Shown here: in pieces, positions 1 to 10,691 of the stretch
How positions within the stretch are numbered: the first letter of the stretch is position 1
Layout of the letters: every line of letters begins with the position of its first letter
Made by a program: the position numbers and the translations under genes
Notes under the pieces: generated by a model
The model's input: only the letters and a program-made list of their open reading frames with translations
The model's database searches: none
Told to the model about the DNA's origin: nothing
Source of the DNA: Chamaecyparis obtusa
Lineage: Eukaryota; Streptophyta; Pinopsida; Cupressales; Cupressaceae
Direction of reading: 5' to 3'
DNA: 64,000 bases
Assembly: GCA_027943335.1 (NCBI GenBank)
Contig: BSBK01005650.1
Location: 2,161,001 to 2,225,000, forward strand

Positions 1-536
1 CGAAATGCTTTGTGTAATGAAACAAAGATAATACTTTGTCCTTCTAATTATTGAATGATGATGATGTAAAGGTTTTGCCAGTGAGGCAAATTTTTATAGC
101 CAGTGAAGCTTTTCCAGTGAGACACATTCTTTTATAGCAAGTGAGGCTTTGTCAGTGAGACACAAAAGTAGCCAGTGAGGCTCTATAAACAGTGGTTTTT
201 TATTAAGCCAGTAAGGCATTTTACCGAGTGGTTTTTATCCCTGTGAGGGTTTTCCACTCATAAAAAACACTGTGTTATGATCCTTTTTGTGGTTTATGTG
301 ATTATCATGTTTTGTGCAATTTGGTCTTGTTACTTCATTTATCTACTTCACAACATTTGACTTTTATGTTGTTCGAGGATCTGCATTTGACTGTCACATT
401 TGAATACATTCTAGTAACTGAACATCCAATTATGACAAAGAAGTTATATGTTTAGAAAAATAATTGATTTGAAGTTGATGATTAAAACACTGATTCACCC
501 CCAGCCCCCCTTCTCAGTGTTTTCCATACTCCAACA
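1..536. mobile_element. possible Copia LTR 3'-end remnant
   Basis: The stretch ends with a C-rich block (about 497-513) followed by a short T-rich run and CCAACA. That arrangement is common at the 3' end of plant Copia LTRs. No start, target duplication or primer-binding site could be matched, so this is a weak family call. No coding capacity is visible. Confidence 0.28.
60..265 (+). repeat. degenerate GCCAGTGAGGC minisatellite
   Basis: The motif GCCAGTGAGGC and variants (GCCAGTGAAGC, GCAAGTGAGGC, GCCAGTAAGGC, CCAGTGAGACAC) recurs at roughly 20-40 base spacing. The units are irregular, so this is a decayed minisatellite inside the putative LTR. Confidence 0.6.
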
Positions 537-2280
537 CATCCCTCATTATCGATAAATTGTGATCATTTATCCTCATTTTTGACAACCATGACTCTTCAAT
601 TATCCTCGTTAACATATCACTTTGACATTGTTCTGTTGCATTTGTGCACTTTCCATTATGAGAGCAACGTCATACTAGAGGAATAAGAAGAACAATGGAA
701 TGATGTCAAATGGATGCTTGAGGTTTGAGTTTGTTTATCAATTTTATGCATTTCGTTTTGATAGTTCTATTGGTTAGATTAGGTTCACTAGCATGATTAT
801 GGTTTTTGTGGTTAGCCTATGATATCATGTTTGTTTCACGCCCTATTTTCTATTTTACATTTTTGGTGAAGCCGATATGAAATACAATTAAACTAATAAA
901 TTTTTCAAGATTTCTATCTACAAGTATCAATGATGCAATCCCCTTGTGAGCACCGCAATTGATTGAATTTTTAAAACACGTGCAGGGAATTCTACCACAT
1001 TTGATGTGATTTTTAATGCATTTGCAGGATCTCAACATGCATTAGCTTCCTTGTTTCTAATCTATTTCTAATCCAAATTAAATCTATCAGTTTATGTTTT
1101 CAATGTTGGATCTAAGCAAATGGCTTAATGAACAACAATCTCACTTAGATTTAATAGGTAGATAATAAACAACAACAATTCCGAATAGATTTAAATAGGT
1201 GGTTTAATGAACAACAAATTTCACATAGTTTAATTAGGCAGTTGAATTAACCCGACAAATATCACTTAGTCATAAATAGGGGTTAAAATGAAAATAACAT
1301 TTCCAATCAAAACAAAAACTCACTCAAAATTCAAAACAATTTTCTAAATACAATTGTCACAGCAAACCTGTCAAACACGTTTGAGACAAAAAAAACTTTT
1401 GTCAAAAAACTGGAGGAAAAACTTTAGGGACTTCAAAATCTTCATTTCAACCTTGCATTTCAAAGCATAAGTGTCACCTTAGGTCGCACTTTGCATTATG
1501 ATTTAGCTTTCATTTTCTTAAGTCCTAATTTGTCACTACCCTAATTTGTATTGTCTCAAAACAAGGTCTTTGCATACTCAAAACTCCAATCCTCCAAATT
1601 AGGTCATTTCAATCCCCTAGTGTAAGTCTTTAGCTTGCATTTAGATCCCAAAATCAGAATTTGAAAATCTCAAAAATTGAATCTTAGATTAAACCTAGGT
1701 TATTGTTAGGAGATCTACACCTTGTCCAGCTTTGTCTTTTATCACCATCAACAAGTAAAAACCCTAGCTCATCAGTCTAGTGATAGGTACGACTATATCA
1801 ATTTCTATCATTTGTTCTCTTGATCCTTTAAGGTCTCAATTTGTATTTCAGTCTCTTAGAGATACATCCATAGATTTGCATTCCTAAGATTTTTCAAAAC
1901 TTCGAAAAAAATACAAAATAAATAGGTTACATTTGAAATACTTTGTCACATTTCTCCATTTTCAAAAATTTCCAAAACACAAAAACATAGGTTGTGTTTG
2001 TTATCCTTATGGCACTTGTCTATTTTTCAAAACTTCAAAAACCCAAAAAGAAAATAGGGTTGCATTTGTCATCCTTAGTTATGTTTCATTTCATCCAAAA
2101 ACTTAGGAGAGCACCAAAAACATAGCATAACCATAGTTGCATTTCCAAATTCATTCCAAGATCTCAAAAACACAAAAAAAATAAAAAACTCCAAGAAAAC
2201 TCAGGAAAAAAATTTAAAGCACTAGCCCAAACATCCTTGATCTCAATCCAAAACAAACACGATGAATTGACGTAACTTGT
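537..2280. other. non-coding leader-like stretch
   Basis: No supportable gene. The sequence is AT-rich with many short direct repeats. About 1119-1290 holds four degenerate units of roughly 55-60 bases built on AACAACAA...TCAC(T)TAGATTTAAATAGG. From about 1900 to 2200 there are recurring A-rich and GCATTTGTCATCC-like phrases. It leads directly into the low-complexity coding region of copy A, so I read it as that element's leader. Confidence 0.4.
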
Positions 2281-2482
2281 ATCGTAGAGAAGGTGACCCT
2301 CCAATCGAAAGAGCATCACCCCCATATCAACCTTGCTACTCTCATGGGATCATGTCATCACAATCAACCTATCAATCACATCAAACTTATAAATGTCCCA
2401 AATTTTGAATCAAACTTATCATGTCTAGAGAAATGCCATCCCTATTTCTCCATTACCAAAATTAGCTTGGGAAGTAGAGATC

Positions 2483-3025
2483 TTGGAACAAAAAGTAAAA
2501 GATGCTAAAAAGAATAGAGCACAAGTATCCAAACTACTTCAAAATTTTAGATGCTCAAATCCAAACCTCAGGCAAATCGACATGCCATCTCTAATCTCAC
2601 AAACAAACATATTAGCTCTCATCTCACAATCAGACATGACAAACCAATTTCAACCAACGAACGCAAACTTCAATCTAATCCTAGATCAAAATTTGTTCAA
2701 CCCAATCCCAAATCAAGATCCCCTCAATCCAATCCAAAACCAATCCTTATTCAACCAAATCTCAAATCAAGTTCCCTTCAATCAAATCCCAAATCAAACC
2801 TCATTTAACCAAGTCCCAAATCAAACCCTATTCAATCAAATCCTAGGTCAAACTCTATTCAATCAAATCTCAAATCAAAACTTGTTCAACCTAACACAAC
2901 CAGAGTTTAACCCGACACAACCAAAGGGTAACATCAAGCAACCAGGGTTTGACCAAGCACCATGCAATCAAGTTTTGACCCCAAGTCCTAATGTAAATCC
3001 ACCCGCATCACCATCCAACATGTAA
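2483..3025 (+). pseudogene. Asn/Gln-rich decapeptide-repeat protein fragment
   Basis: An open stretch of 180 codons. After an N-terminal part with basic and polar residues (about 1-40), the centre (about 70-135) is a run of roughly ten-residue repeats of the form Phe-Asn-Gln-Ile/Val-x-Asn-Gln-x-x-Leu/Phe. The C-terminus is rich in Pro, Gln and Asn. I do not recognise a domain. Related low-complexity reading continues in other frames downstream, which suggests frameshift decay. It may be the disordered part of a gag-like or accessory protein of the repeat family. A host prion-like protein is less likely, given the homologous repeat copies elsewhere in the window. Confidence 0.35.
2690..2895 (+). 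repeat. 30-bp coding minisatellite
   Basis: About seven tandem units of 30 bases on the theme TTCAATCAAATCCCAAATCA, each coding one decapeptide of the Asn/Gln-rich frame. All differences are substitutions and the period stays a multiple of three. Confidence 0.65.
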
Positions 3026-4163
3026 TGAAAGTTTGGTATAGTTCAACTAGGACCATCACCAAATTTTGAACCAATTTTCCTACCAATGCAACCAAGTTTT
3101 GGTAGTGTTCAACCCAAATCATCAAGTGTTCCACAAGCAACCACACAACCCCCGATACTACAAGTAATTGTACAAACAAGTCAGTCCCTGTCAAGTCACA
3201 TGCTATTACACAAACAAGTTTACCACTGGTGACATCACAGGTCAATGAACCTCCTCCTCTTATGTCCTCAAATGCACCACCAAGAGTGTCCAAAACAAAC
3301 ACAAATATAGTTACAAGCAAACCAGCCTTCGGACATCAACCAAGTGTAATCAATGAGCAACCTATTGTGCCACAAGTTCAATCAACAAATGCCTTACAAC
3401 ATGCAAACCTCAATGTGGTATTACAAACACAACCGTGCAAGCATCCAAAACACCAACCCAAAGCTTATTAGGAGTTGCTTGCAAGACTAGGTTATACACA
3501 AAAAAATATTTTTGAGCATGATAAAAATAATTTAGCTGTGTCTAGCAATGGCTCATTTCAAAGTAATCACACCAATGACACAACCACCTCCCATCAAGAA
3601 ATTGGCCTTCAAATAGCCTCCACATCTCCTACCATACCTTCATCTTCTGAAGCTTCACAAGAGCAATCAACACTGTCTCCATCAAATGATATATCCAATG
3701 ATGAAACATCCAAGGGGTATACACAATAGATTTCCAAGCTAATCCAATTCAAGATGCACATGCCTTCCATGCTTAAGAATGGCTAGACTCAATGCCACCA
3801 TCTGCTCCCATTCCGAGGAGCTACATGCAAAGTCTACCTTTCTCGAGTCAAAAAATCAAGGCCTTCCCAAAATCCCCCATACATATTCAAAATCATACCC
3901 CATGTCAAGAGGATGATCCAAAGGATGAAGAAACAAGTCCTAAAGAAAATCAAAGTCAAGATACCAAGAACGACTAATCCCATCTAATTATAGACTATGA
4001 TGCCACCATCCCTATCCATCCTATCCCAAATGACCTCTTTCCATCTCAAGAGTAAATTGTCCTTCCAAGTCCTATTGAAATTCCACTTCCTAAGCAAGAT
4101 CGTGACATCCCTTCCATTCTTCCTAATGATTCCATTCTAAATCAAAAGCAAAGTACCCTTAAA

Positions 4164-4682
4164 ATGGAGTCTAATGATCCCCTTTTGAGACAAGATCAAA
4201 GCATCCCTTCACCTTCATATCCACCGCAAGATCCTATCATCCCTCTAGATCCTCGTCAAGATTTCTTTATTCCTTCATCTACATGTCCTAATTCTCCATG
4301 TCCACCACAAAACCCTACCTTCCCAAATGACCTTGTCATTCCTCCTCTTCCACCTCAAGATTTCATAATTCCTCCTTACCCCCTCATGATCCCAACACCT
4401 TTGCACAAGTTATTCATGAACACTTTACATGTCAAATGGATTCCTCCACTTTTATCTGGTCCAATATACTTCATTCCTATCATGTCTTTAGTACCTTATC
4501 CACCTCAAAATGGACTCGCATCTTGTTTCCAATGTAACAAGTATCCCATTGTTAAAAACTTTTGTCAAAACATACATTATCAAGGCAAAGGATTAGGCTT
4601 TTGTGAACAAGGTGCATTAGAAACCCTCCATATCAAAGCAAATCATGATGGTCATGGTCTTGGCTACATAACTCACTCTTAA
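4164..4682 (+). pseudogene. Pro-rich PPQD repeat protein fragment
   Basis: An open frame of 172 codons. The first 100 residues repeat Pro-Pro-Gln-Asp/Asn with Ile-Ile-Pro or Phe-Ile-Pro spacers. The last 60 contain a Cys-rich segment (Cys-Phe-Gln-Cys, then Cys-Gln) with His and Gly residues that loosely recalls a zinc knuckle but does not fit CX2CX4HX4C. The protein matches the one at 19696-20361 over its second half. It is flanked upstream by frames broken with stops, and downstream the tandem array begins within 70 bases. Function unknown. Confidence 0.35.
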
Positions 4683-5544
4683 GATGATCGTGTCCCTACA
4701 AAATCTAAATCCAAACTTATAACTTCCCCTTCATCTCTTCTATCCATTCTAAAGCCTTGGATGCTTGGTTGGAATGCCTACATGGCCACCCTTACCGCTT
4801 GTGGGCATTGCCCTCGCCACCGAACCAATCTTTTCATGTAGTGATTAGGCCATATGGATATTGGAGTTGGGGTCTCGAGGTCGGGACCCACAAAGCGTGA
4901 TGGGCTATAATGTCCTCTAGTGCGAAGATGTACCCCAGCGGCCACTTGTCTATATGGGATTGTCGTCATAAAGCCTTAAATGCTTGGGTGAAATGCTTGC
5001 AAGGCCACCCTTAATGCATGTGGGTGCCACCCTCACCACTAGGTCAATCTTTTGATGTAGTGGTTGGGCATTAGTGGCATCAGTGTTGAGGTCTTGAGGT
5101 CAAGAACCAAAGCATGGTGGTTTGTAATGTCCCGTAGCACAAGGATGTGCCCCAACGGCCCCATGTTTGTATGGGATCGTTGTAAAGCCTCACATACTTA
5201 GGTGGAATATCTGTGGGGCCACCCTTAACGCCCATGAGTGCAACCCTCACCAATAGGCTAGTCTTTTGCTGTAGTGGTTTGGCCTTAGCGATATCAGAGC
5301 TGAGGTTTCAAGGTCGAGACACCCGAAGCATGTTGGGTCGCAATTTTCCATAGTTACACCACCCTGGGGACGGGGGGACAAGTTTCCGAGACGGGGGAAC
5401 AAAGAGGCCTCAATTTGGGGACGGCAGCAAGGGACAAGGGGGGTGTATATAGTATATACTATACATGTGGTAGTTAAAATGCTAGTTATGAAAAGATGTA
5501 TAACAATATAAGACATAAAGATGTAAAAGTATTGTGTTGAAGTT

Positions 5545-5625
5545 TTGGTCCTTTTGTGTTGGATATAAAAGTTAGATATTCATATAAGTTATATCTAACA
5601 TGTATATCCAACACAAAAGGACCAA
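5545..5625. repeat. inverted repeat (35-bp arms) inside the hAT-like element
   Basis: Arms 5545-5579 and 5591-5625 are complementary with about two mismatches around an 11-base loop, beginning TTGGTCCTTTTGTGTTGG. A transcript would fold into a strong hairpin. Confidence 0.85.
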
Positions 5626-5999
5626 TATCTAACATTTATATCTTTGTTGGTGGCTGTTTTCAAGTCCCTAGGTCCAGCAAATGAGGTTTGAGTGATTTTG
5701 GCTTGTTGGGAGGTCATGTCTGTCTGGGATTTAGGCAAGAGCTATGCTAAGTTTGCCATAGAGATGGGGTCGAAACCAAGTGATTAGTAATAAAACAAGT
5801 TAAAACCCTTTGAGACTCATTTTGCCAATTTTAGTTTGACCTTAGAAAGCCATGATGGATTGTGGGAGGTAACCCTGCTGAAGGCTTGCTGAATCCTAAA
5901 ATTTGGCTAAGTCTGGAATTTTTCAAAAACCCCCAAAATCTAGAATTTGCATCTTAACTCCTATGAAGCTGGAACCTATCTCAAACATCCTGTAAAGTA

Positions 6000-6073
6000 T
6001 TTATACAAATATAACTTAAAGTATAAGAAATTAAATAAATCAGACTTATACTTAAATGTTATATTTGTATAAA
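6000..6073. repeat. second inverted repeat inside the hAT-like element
   Basis: Arms 6000-6027 (TTTATACAAATATAAC...) and 6045-6073 are complementary with one or two mismatches and a small bulge, around a 17-base loop. Confidence 0.85.
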
Positions 6074-6133
6074 TCCTCCCACCCATGAACAAAAAAAAAA
6101 TTAAAAAAACTTGTATTTTTTGGCTTGTCGTGA

Positions 6134-6330
6134 TGGGGGACGTCTGGGCGTCCCCTCAAGGTTGAGGGACGTCCAGGCGTCCCCTTGTCCCCACCCGGGA
6201 CGTCAGGACGTCCCCGCGTCCCCCACCGGGACGACGGCAGTATGGTGGCTCCGCCAAGGACTCCAGTACGTCGTCCCCCCATCCCCAGTGCATCCCCGTC
6301 TTGGGTGCGTCTAGGATTTAGGGGGGGACA
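6134..6330. repeat. GC-rich subterminal GACGTCC palindromes
   Basis: GGGGACGTCTGGGCGTCCCC, a second GGGACGTCC...GGCGTCCCC and GGGACGTCAGGACGTCCCC follow each other, then further GGGAC/GTCCC words up to the end of the element. Repeated subterminal motifs are typical transposase-binding regions of hAT elements. That role is inferred here. Confidence 0.55.
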
Positions 6331-7365
6331 CATCCCCGTGTTACTATGCAATTTTCCATAGTGCAGGGAGGGTCATTGTAAAGCCTCAACTGCTTAGGTG
6401 GAATGCTTGTGGAGCCACCCTTAATGCTTGTGGTTGTCGCACTCACCACCAAGTTAGTCTTTTGGTGTAGTGGTTGGGAATTAGTAGTATCAAAGCCAAA
6501 GTCTCAAGGTCCAGACCCGTAAAGCATGGTGGGCTATGATGTCCCATAGCGCATGATGTGTCCCAACAACCACATGTCTAGATGGGGTCATCGTAAAGCC
6601 TTGAAATCTCGAGCAGAGTGCCTAAGAGGCCACCCTTAATGCTTGTGGGTGCTGCCCTCACCACTAGGTTGATCTTTTGGTGTAATGGTTGGGCCTTAGT
6701 GCCATCGGCACTAAAGTCTGGAGATCGAGACTCAAGTGTGGTGGGCAGTAATGTCTCATAGCATTGGGATGTGCCCCAACGAGCACATGTCTATATGGGG
6801 TTGTCGTAAAGCCTCAAATGCTAGAGTGAAATGCTTGTGAGGAAACCCTTAGTGCCAGTGGGTGCTACCCTCACCACCACATCAGTCTTTTGTTGTAGTA
6901 GTTGGGCCTTAGTGGTATTGAAGTTGAGGTTTCAAGGTCGAGACCCATAAAGTGTGGTGGGTTGTAATGTCCCGTAGCATGAGGATGTGCATCGACAACC
7001 ACGTGTTTGTATGGGGTTGTCATAATGTCCCGTAGAGTGTGGAATGCATGTGAGGCCACCCTTAACATCTATGGGTGTCACCCTCACCACCATACCAATC
7101 TTTTGGTGTAGTGGTCGGGCCTTAGTGGTATTAGAACTGAGGTCTCCAGATCAAGACTCACAAAGCGTGGTGGGCTATAATGTCATGTAGCATAGGGATG
7201 TGCCCTAACAGCCACATGTTTGTATGGGGTTATTATAAAGCCTCAGATGACTGGGTGGAGTTCTTGCAGGGCCACCATTGATGCCTATGAGTGCCACCCT
7301 CACCTTTAGGTCGGTCAACTAATGTGGTGGTTGGGCCTTAGTGGTATCAAAGTTGAGGTCTCAAG

Positions 7366-7826
7366 CACAGCAACCATTTCACCAAAACTCTGGACTGAAG
7401 GTGAATGGCACCCATCAGCATTAAGAGTGGGGTTTTTCATCCCACCAAATTGCCAACACAGGTCAGCCCCCTCATGGACACATGGTTGCCCAATCATGAG
7501 TGGGTCTCAACAATGGGTTCATGCCTAGCAATAACCACACCACAACAGCATTTAGACCAGGACATCACAGACCACCACACTCCATAAGGCTCGACTTTGA
7601 GACCTCAAGTCTAATACCAAGAAAGGTAACCACTATGTCAAAAGCCTGAATTGATGGTGAATGACACCCAGAGCATTAAGAGTGGGGTTTTCCGTCCCAC
7701 CAGAGTGCCAGTGCAGGTCAGCACCCTCGTGGACACGTGGCTACTTAATCATGGCTGGATCCCAACCCTGGGTACACACCCAACAACAATCAACACCACC
7801 GTAGCATTTAGGTGGGGACGTCACAA
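7366..7826 (-). repeat. inverted, diverged copies of the array unit
   Basis: Two units about 250 bases apart share GTGAATGRCACCC...AGCATTAAGAGTGGGGTTTT (7400 and 7657 regions). The stretch at about 7588-7645 (CTCGACTTTGAGACCTCA...) matches the reverse complement of the box A/box B part of the array on the left. The array therefore changes orientation near 7370. Confidence 0.55.
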
Positions 7827-9446
7827 CAATATCACACAGCAGCAAATGAGGAAATGAGATGTGAAGCAAGAGTGTGATGAAATATGTAAATGTCATGTGA
7901 CTAAGAAGCAACAGGGAACAAAACATGTATCAGCAAGCCAACACATAACTAGCAAATAACTTTCCAATTTGACAGAGAAATGCAATGGGGCCAGTTACCA
8001 AACAATGAATGAAAAATAAAAGACACAACTTAAGAAATGATAGCCAGGAACTACAAGTCAACATTTAAACATGACAAAAGGGCACAGCAAGTCATAATGT
8101 GTGATGTGTAGAATATCTTAGGGCTTCTGCATGGTTTTAAAGTTTTATACTTCAATATTTTCCCAACATGCAATAGCAGCAATATATTTCGACCACAACT
8201 CCGCAAAAAGCTATCACCATTAATATGAAACAGTTTAACAACACTGGATATACAGCAAAAAGTCAAAATCTTGACAGCCTACCAGTTCAGTATGCAAATG
8301 TATAGATCAAAAACCTAAAAATGGTATGACACAAACAGAAACTTCGAACACTGAACCACCAGCAAAAAAGGTGAGCAAAAGTCATGGCAAGAAAAAACAA
8401 GACACGGATTCAAAAAGACACTTTTGAATCAAGATCCACGAAACCATGAAAAATAATAATGCTCAGTTTCACATAAAGGTTTCTCTGAAACTATTTACTC
8501 TCTTTTACAATTGGCTGACTTGCAAGTAACATATGTGTGGTTGAGTCTGATCTGTGCAACTTGCTAATTCAAAGACCTTGTATGTATTCGAAAAAAATGT
8601 ACATTATTATTTTCCACTTTTCGAAGTTGAAGGCAGCTCACTGTTAATATAAATTATGGAGCTGAATGAAAGACGCTGAATGCAAGAGCTGGATCTAGAG
8701 GTCTTTTAAAAACTTGAATAAAAGCAAATAACGTAGATGGCTAAATCATCGTACTCCACTAGTTACAATTCCAAAACTAAACAAAGGTTCAATCCTTAAA
8801 ATGCAGAGGTACTACACTCACTTAGCGAGAGTGAGGTCCCAGGCTTGAACTGCATAAACCCTCGTGTACGGTTTATGGGAAGAACATAGAAAACAGTTGA
8901 ACACAGTGTGACATGTGCTGTACCGCATATTAGTGCATTCCAGCTTTCTTTTGAATGGGCCAAAAAATTCAAAGTTTAACCAGCATGTGTGTTATATTTA
9001 GTTTGTAAAAACATAGAATAAAAAATGTAATAAATAAAAAATCATAGTTTGCTTCATCAGGCAAACATCCGTTGCTCCCCAGTAATTGAAACATTTCTGA
9101 AGCGTGAACAGTCAATCAGGATTCACAGTTCCAAAACATTACACTAGTTAGAAAACTAAGTACTGTGCTGAATTGGCTGGCTTGCTGAGAGTTTTAGCTT
9201 GCGGTAAAGCTGGACAAATCATAATTCAAAAAGCCTTGAGGCAATTCTGAATGAAAATTATAAAACAATAGCGTCAAATCCTAGAAAGTTTGAAATAGTT
9301 TACGAATTTACACCCTACAAAGCCAAGTCAGCACCAGTCCAAATAAAATCAGTCCCAAACGATTATAAGCTGTAACCCAACCCACTCGTTGATATTCCAA
9401 AGGAATCTTGAAATGCTAAAAAGTGTAGGAAAGAGAACATATTTAC
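7827..9446. other. no gene seen; likely intron/flank of the kinase gene
   Basis: AT-rich sequence without a supportable frame. Because the kinase exon ends in a splice donor at its left edge, this stretch must begin as intron on the minus strand. I searched for a short C-terminal exon after an AG acceptor and could not place one with confidence. Confidence 0.4.
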
Positions 9447-10337
9447 CTGTAAATGCTGGTTAGTGAAACAAGGAACGCCAATCTGAGCAACCGCCAGCGA
9501 TCCAAAGAAATTGCCCATGAGAGCAGCGTAATGGAGGGGTAACCCTTGCATGAAGCCGGCGGAGAAGCCGGCAATAAAACTGTCGCCGGCGCCGGTGGGA
9601 TCGAGTTCGTGGGCAGGAAAGGCGGGGACATGAAAAAGGCGATCCCGGAGATAAAGCGTGCAGCCGGCTGCGCCATTGGTGACAATGAGGCAAGTTTTTT
9701 GACGCACTCGCTCGATATCCACATACGCTGCCTCCACCGTGGAGGCCTTGAGATAAGTGATCTTCCCCTCCTCCAAAATCTTATGAAACTCCGTCTCGCA
9801 CAGGTTGCGAAGCCCAACGGTGCCATCGCTCGCATCAATGCTCCGTATTAAAGCCTGTATGTCCACCATAACCACTTCCGCCACCTCCACCATCCGCATC
9901 AGTGTCTCTGGCACTATCTCTCCTGCGACTCCCACCGCCAGGGCAATCATAAACTTGTTATTCTCGTCCACAGAAGGAATGTCGGAGGGAAATATCGGCT
10001 CACACGCATTGCTCACTCGAAGCAGGCGCTCCTTGCGACCGCCACTGAAATCGGCATGAAATTGTGTGGTTCTGGCGCCGGCGAGAACTGCAGAGGGAGG
10101 ATGCGCGGCTGTGGCGGTGGAGTAGGCGAAATCTGATCCAACTTTGGAGACGACAGTGGAGGGCAGGCGGCAAGCGTCGAGAATGTTGATAATATAGGAT
10201 ACAGAGCCCCCCAATGATTCAACCTCCCTTCCAGAGCTCAGTTTGAGCAGGTCATGGCAGTAATGCCCAACAACCAGAGCCCTCTTTTCCTTTTCATTTT
10301 CTTTCTCCGTGCCTGCAACACCGTTTTCCTCTTCCAT
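9447..10337 (-). CDS. inositol 3-kinase-like pfkB kinase, exon 1
   Basis: This exon codes for 297 residues of a ribokinase/pfkB-family sugar kinase. The closest recognisable family is plant myo-inositol kinase, which phosphorylates inositol on the route to phytic acid in the cytosol. The N-terminus (about 20-50) has the Gly-His-Tyr-Cys-His-Asp and Gly-Gly-Ser-Val-Ser-Tyr segments. The C-terminal signature Asp-Pro-Thr-Gly-Ala-Gly-Asp-Ser-Phe holds the catalytic Asp. The first ATG gives Met-Glu-Glu-Glu-Asn. The exon ends after a Gln codon in CAG|GTAAAT, a good plant donor in phase 0; the 28 codons open beyond it are intron. The exon is clearly more GC-rich than its surroundings and is uninterrupted, so it looks functional. 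ATGs at 10483 and 10593 open overlapping upstream frames that would matter if the transcript starts that far out. The remaining C-terminal exon was not found. Exact substrate is inferred from family resemblance. Confidence 0.85.
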
Positions 10338-10629
10338 TCCTTAAAATCCCAATTTACAATTTCATTTGCAGAGCCCTGCACTCCTCTTCCGCTGCTGGCT
10401 GATTCCGATTCTGAATTCGGTCTCCCATGAATTTTGGGAACAAGGAATCCAGCCCACCGATCTTTCTTAATAACCTTCCCCACCAGGAACCTCTTGTGTT
10501 TGCCCCGCGTATGGACTCTCTTTCCTGGCGCAGTGTTTCATGCGTTTCATATTTTTGTTGAAAGGTGGGGAAGACGACCCGTGGTGGCCGCATGTCGAAC
10601 TAGAATATTGTCAAAAGTTTGATTAAATT

Positions 10630-10691
10630 ATGTCATTTTAAATTGAAGTTATTCCATATAATGTCATTTTAAATTGAAGTTATTCCATATA
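10630..10691. repeat. exact 31-bp tandem duplication
   Basis: Two identical 31-base units beginning ATGTCATTTTAAATTGAAG lie back to back about 290 bases upstream of the kinase start codon, within its probable promoter. Confidence 0.9.

Larger units (their letters stand above)
2281..4740 (+). mobile_element. low-complexity repeat family, copy A
   Basis: This is an interspersed repeat related to the segments at 19700-20731 and 36091-36745. Copies A and B share the phrase TCAAGATACCAAGAA and, in protein, a Tyr-Pro-Pro-Gln-Asn-x-Leu-Ala-Ser stretch followed by a Gln-Gly/Val-Lys-Gly-Leu motif. The coding potential is split among frames (2483-3025, 3229-3471, 3475-3729, 3792-3977, 4164-4682), so it is decayed. 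I infer it is an extra coding or leader region of a gymnosperm LTR element. No protease, reverse transcriptase or integrase motif is present. Confidence 0.5.
5349..6348. mobile_element. non-autonomous hAT-like transposon (1000 bp)
   Basis: It interrupts one unit of the tandem array. The ends form imperfect inverted repeats: CATAGTTACAC on the left and the complement of GTGTTACTATG on the right, one mismatch in 11. The 8-bp target duplication CAATTTTC is at 5341-5348 and 6349-6356, the size typical of hAT elements. Both ends are G/C-rich with repeated GGGGAC motifs while the centre is AT-rich. There is no transposase frame. An alternative reading is a 15-bp direct repeat (GCAATTTTCCATAGT at 5340-5354 and 6348-6362) from another mechanism. 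Confidence 0.6.
4751..7365 (+). repeat. tandem array of ~215-bp units
   Basis: Units can be phased on TAAAGCCT: the AAAGCC core starts at 4751, 4970, 5184, 6380, 6595, 6808 and 7237, with a unit near 7022 that has lost this motif. Spacing is 213-219 bases outside the inserted element. Each unit contains a GTGTAGTGGTTGGGCC block, then GAGGTCTCAAGGTCGAGACC, then a GTCCCRTAGCRC block. The first two resemble tRNA-type internal promoter boxes A and B about 34 bases apart. Units are strongly diverged from one another, so the array is old. No protein is supported. Confidence 0.75.

Noticed and set aside
6052..6351. Frames of 67 and 99 codons over the GC-rich end of the hAT-like element
   Set aside because: Both strands are open only because of G/C-rich repeats lacking stops; the protein is Gly/Arg/Pro low-complexity with no domain.
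9443..10059. Several overlapping frames on both strands within the kinase exon
   Set aside because: GC-rich coding DNA leaves the other frames open. Only the 10337 frame has pfkB motifs.
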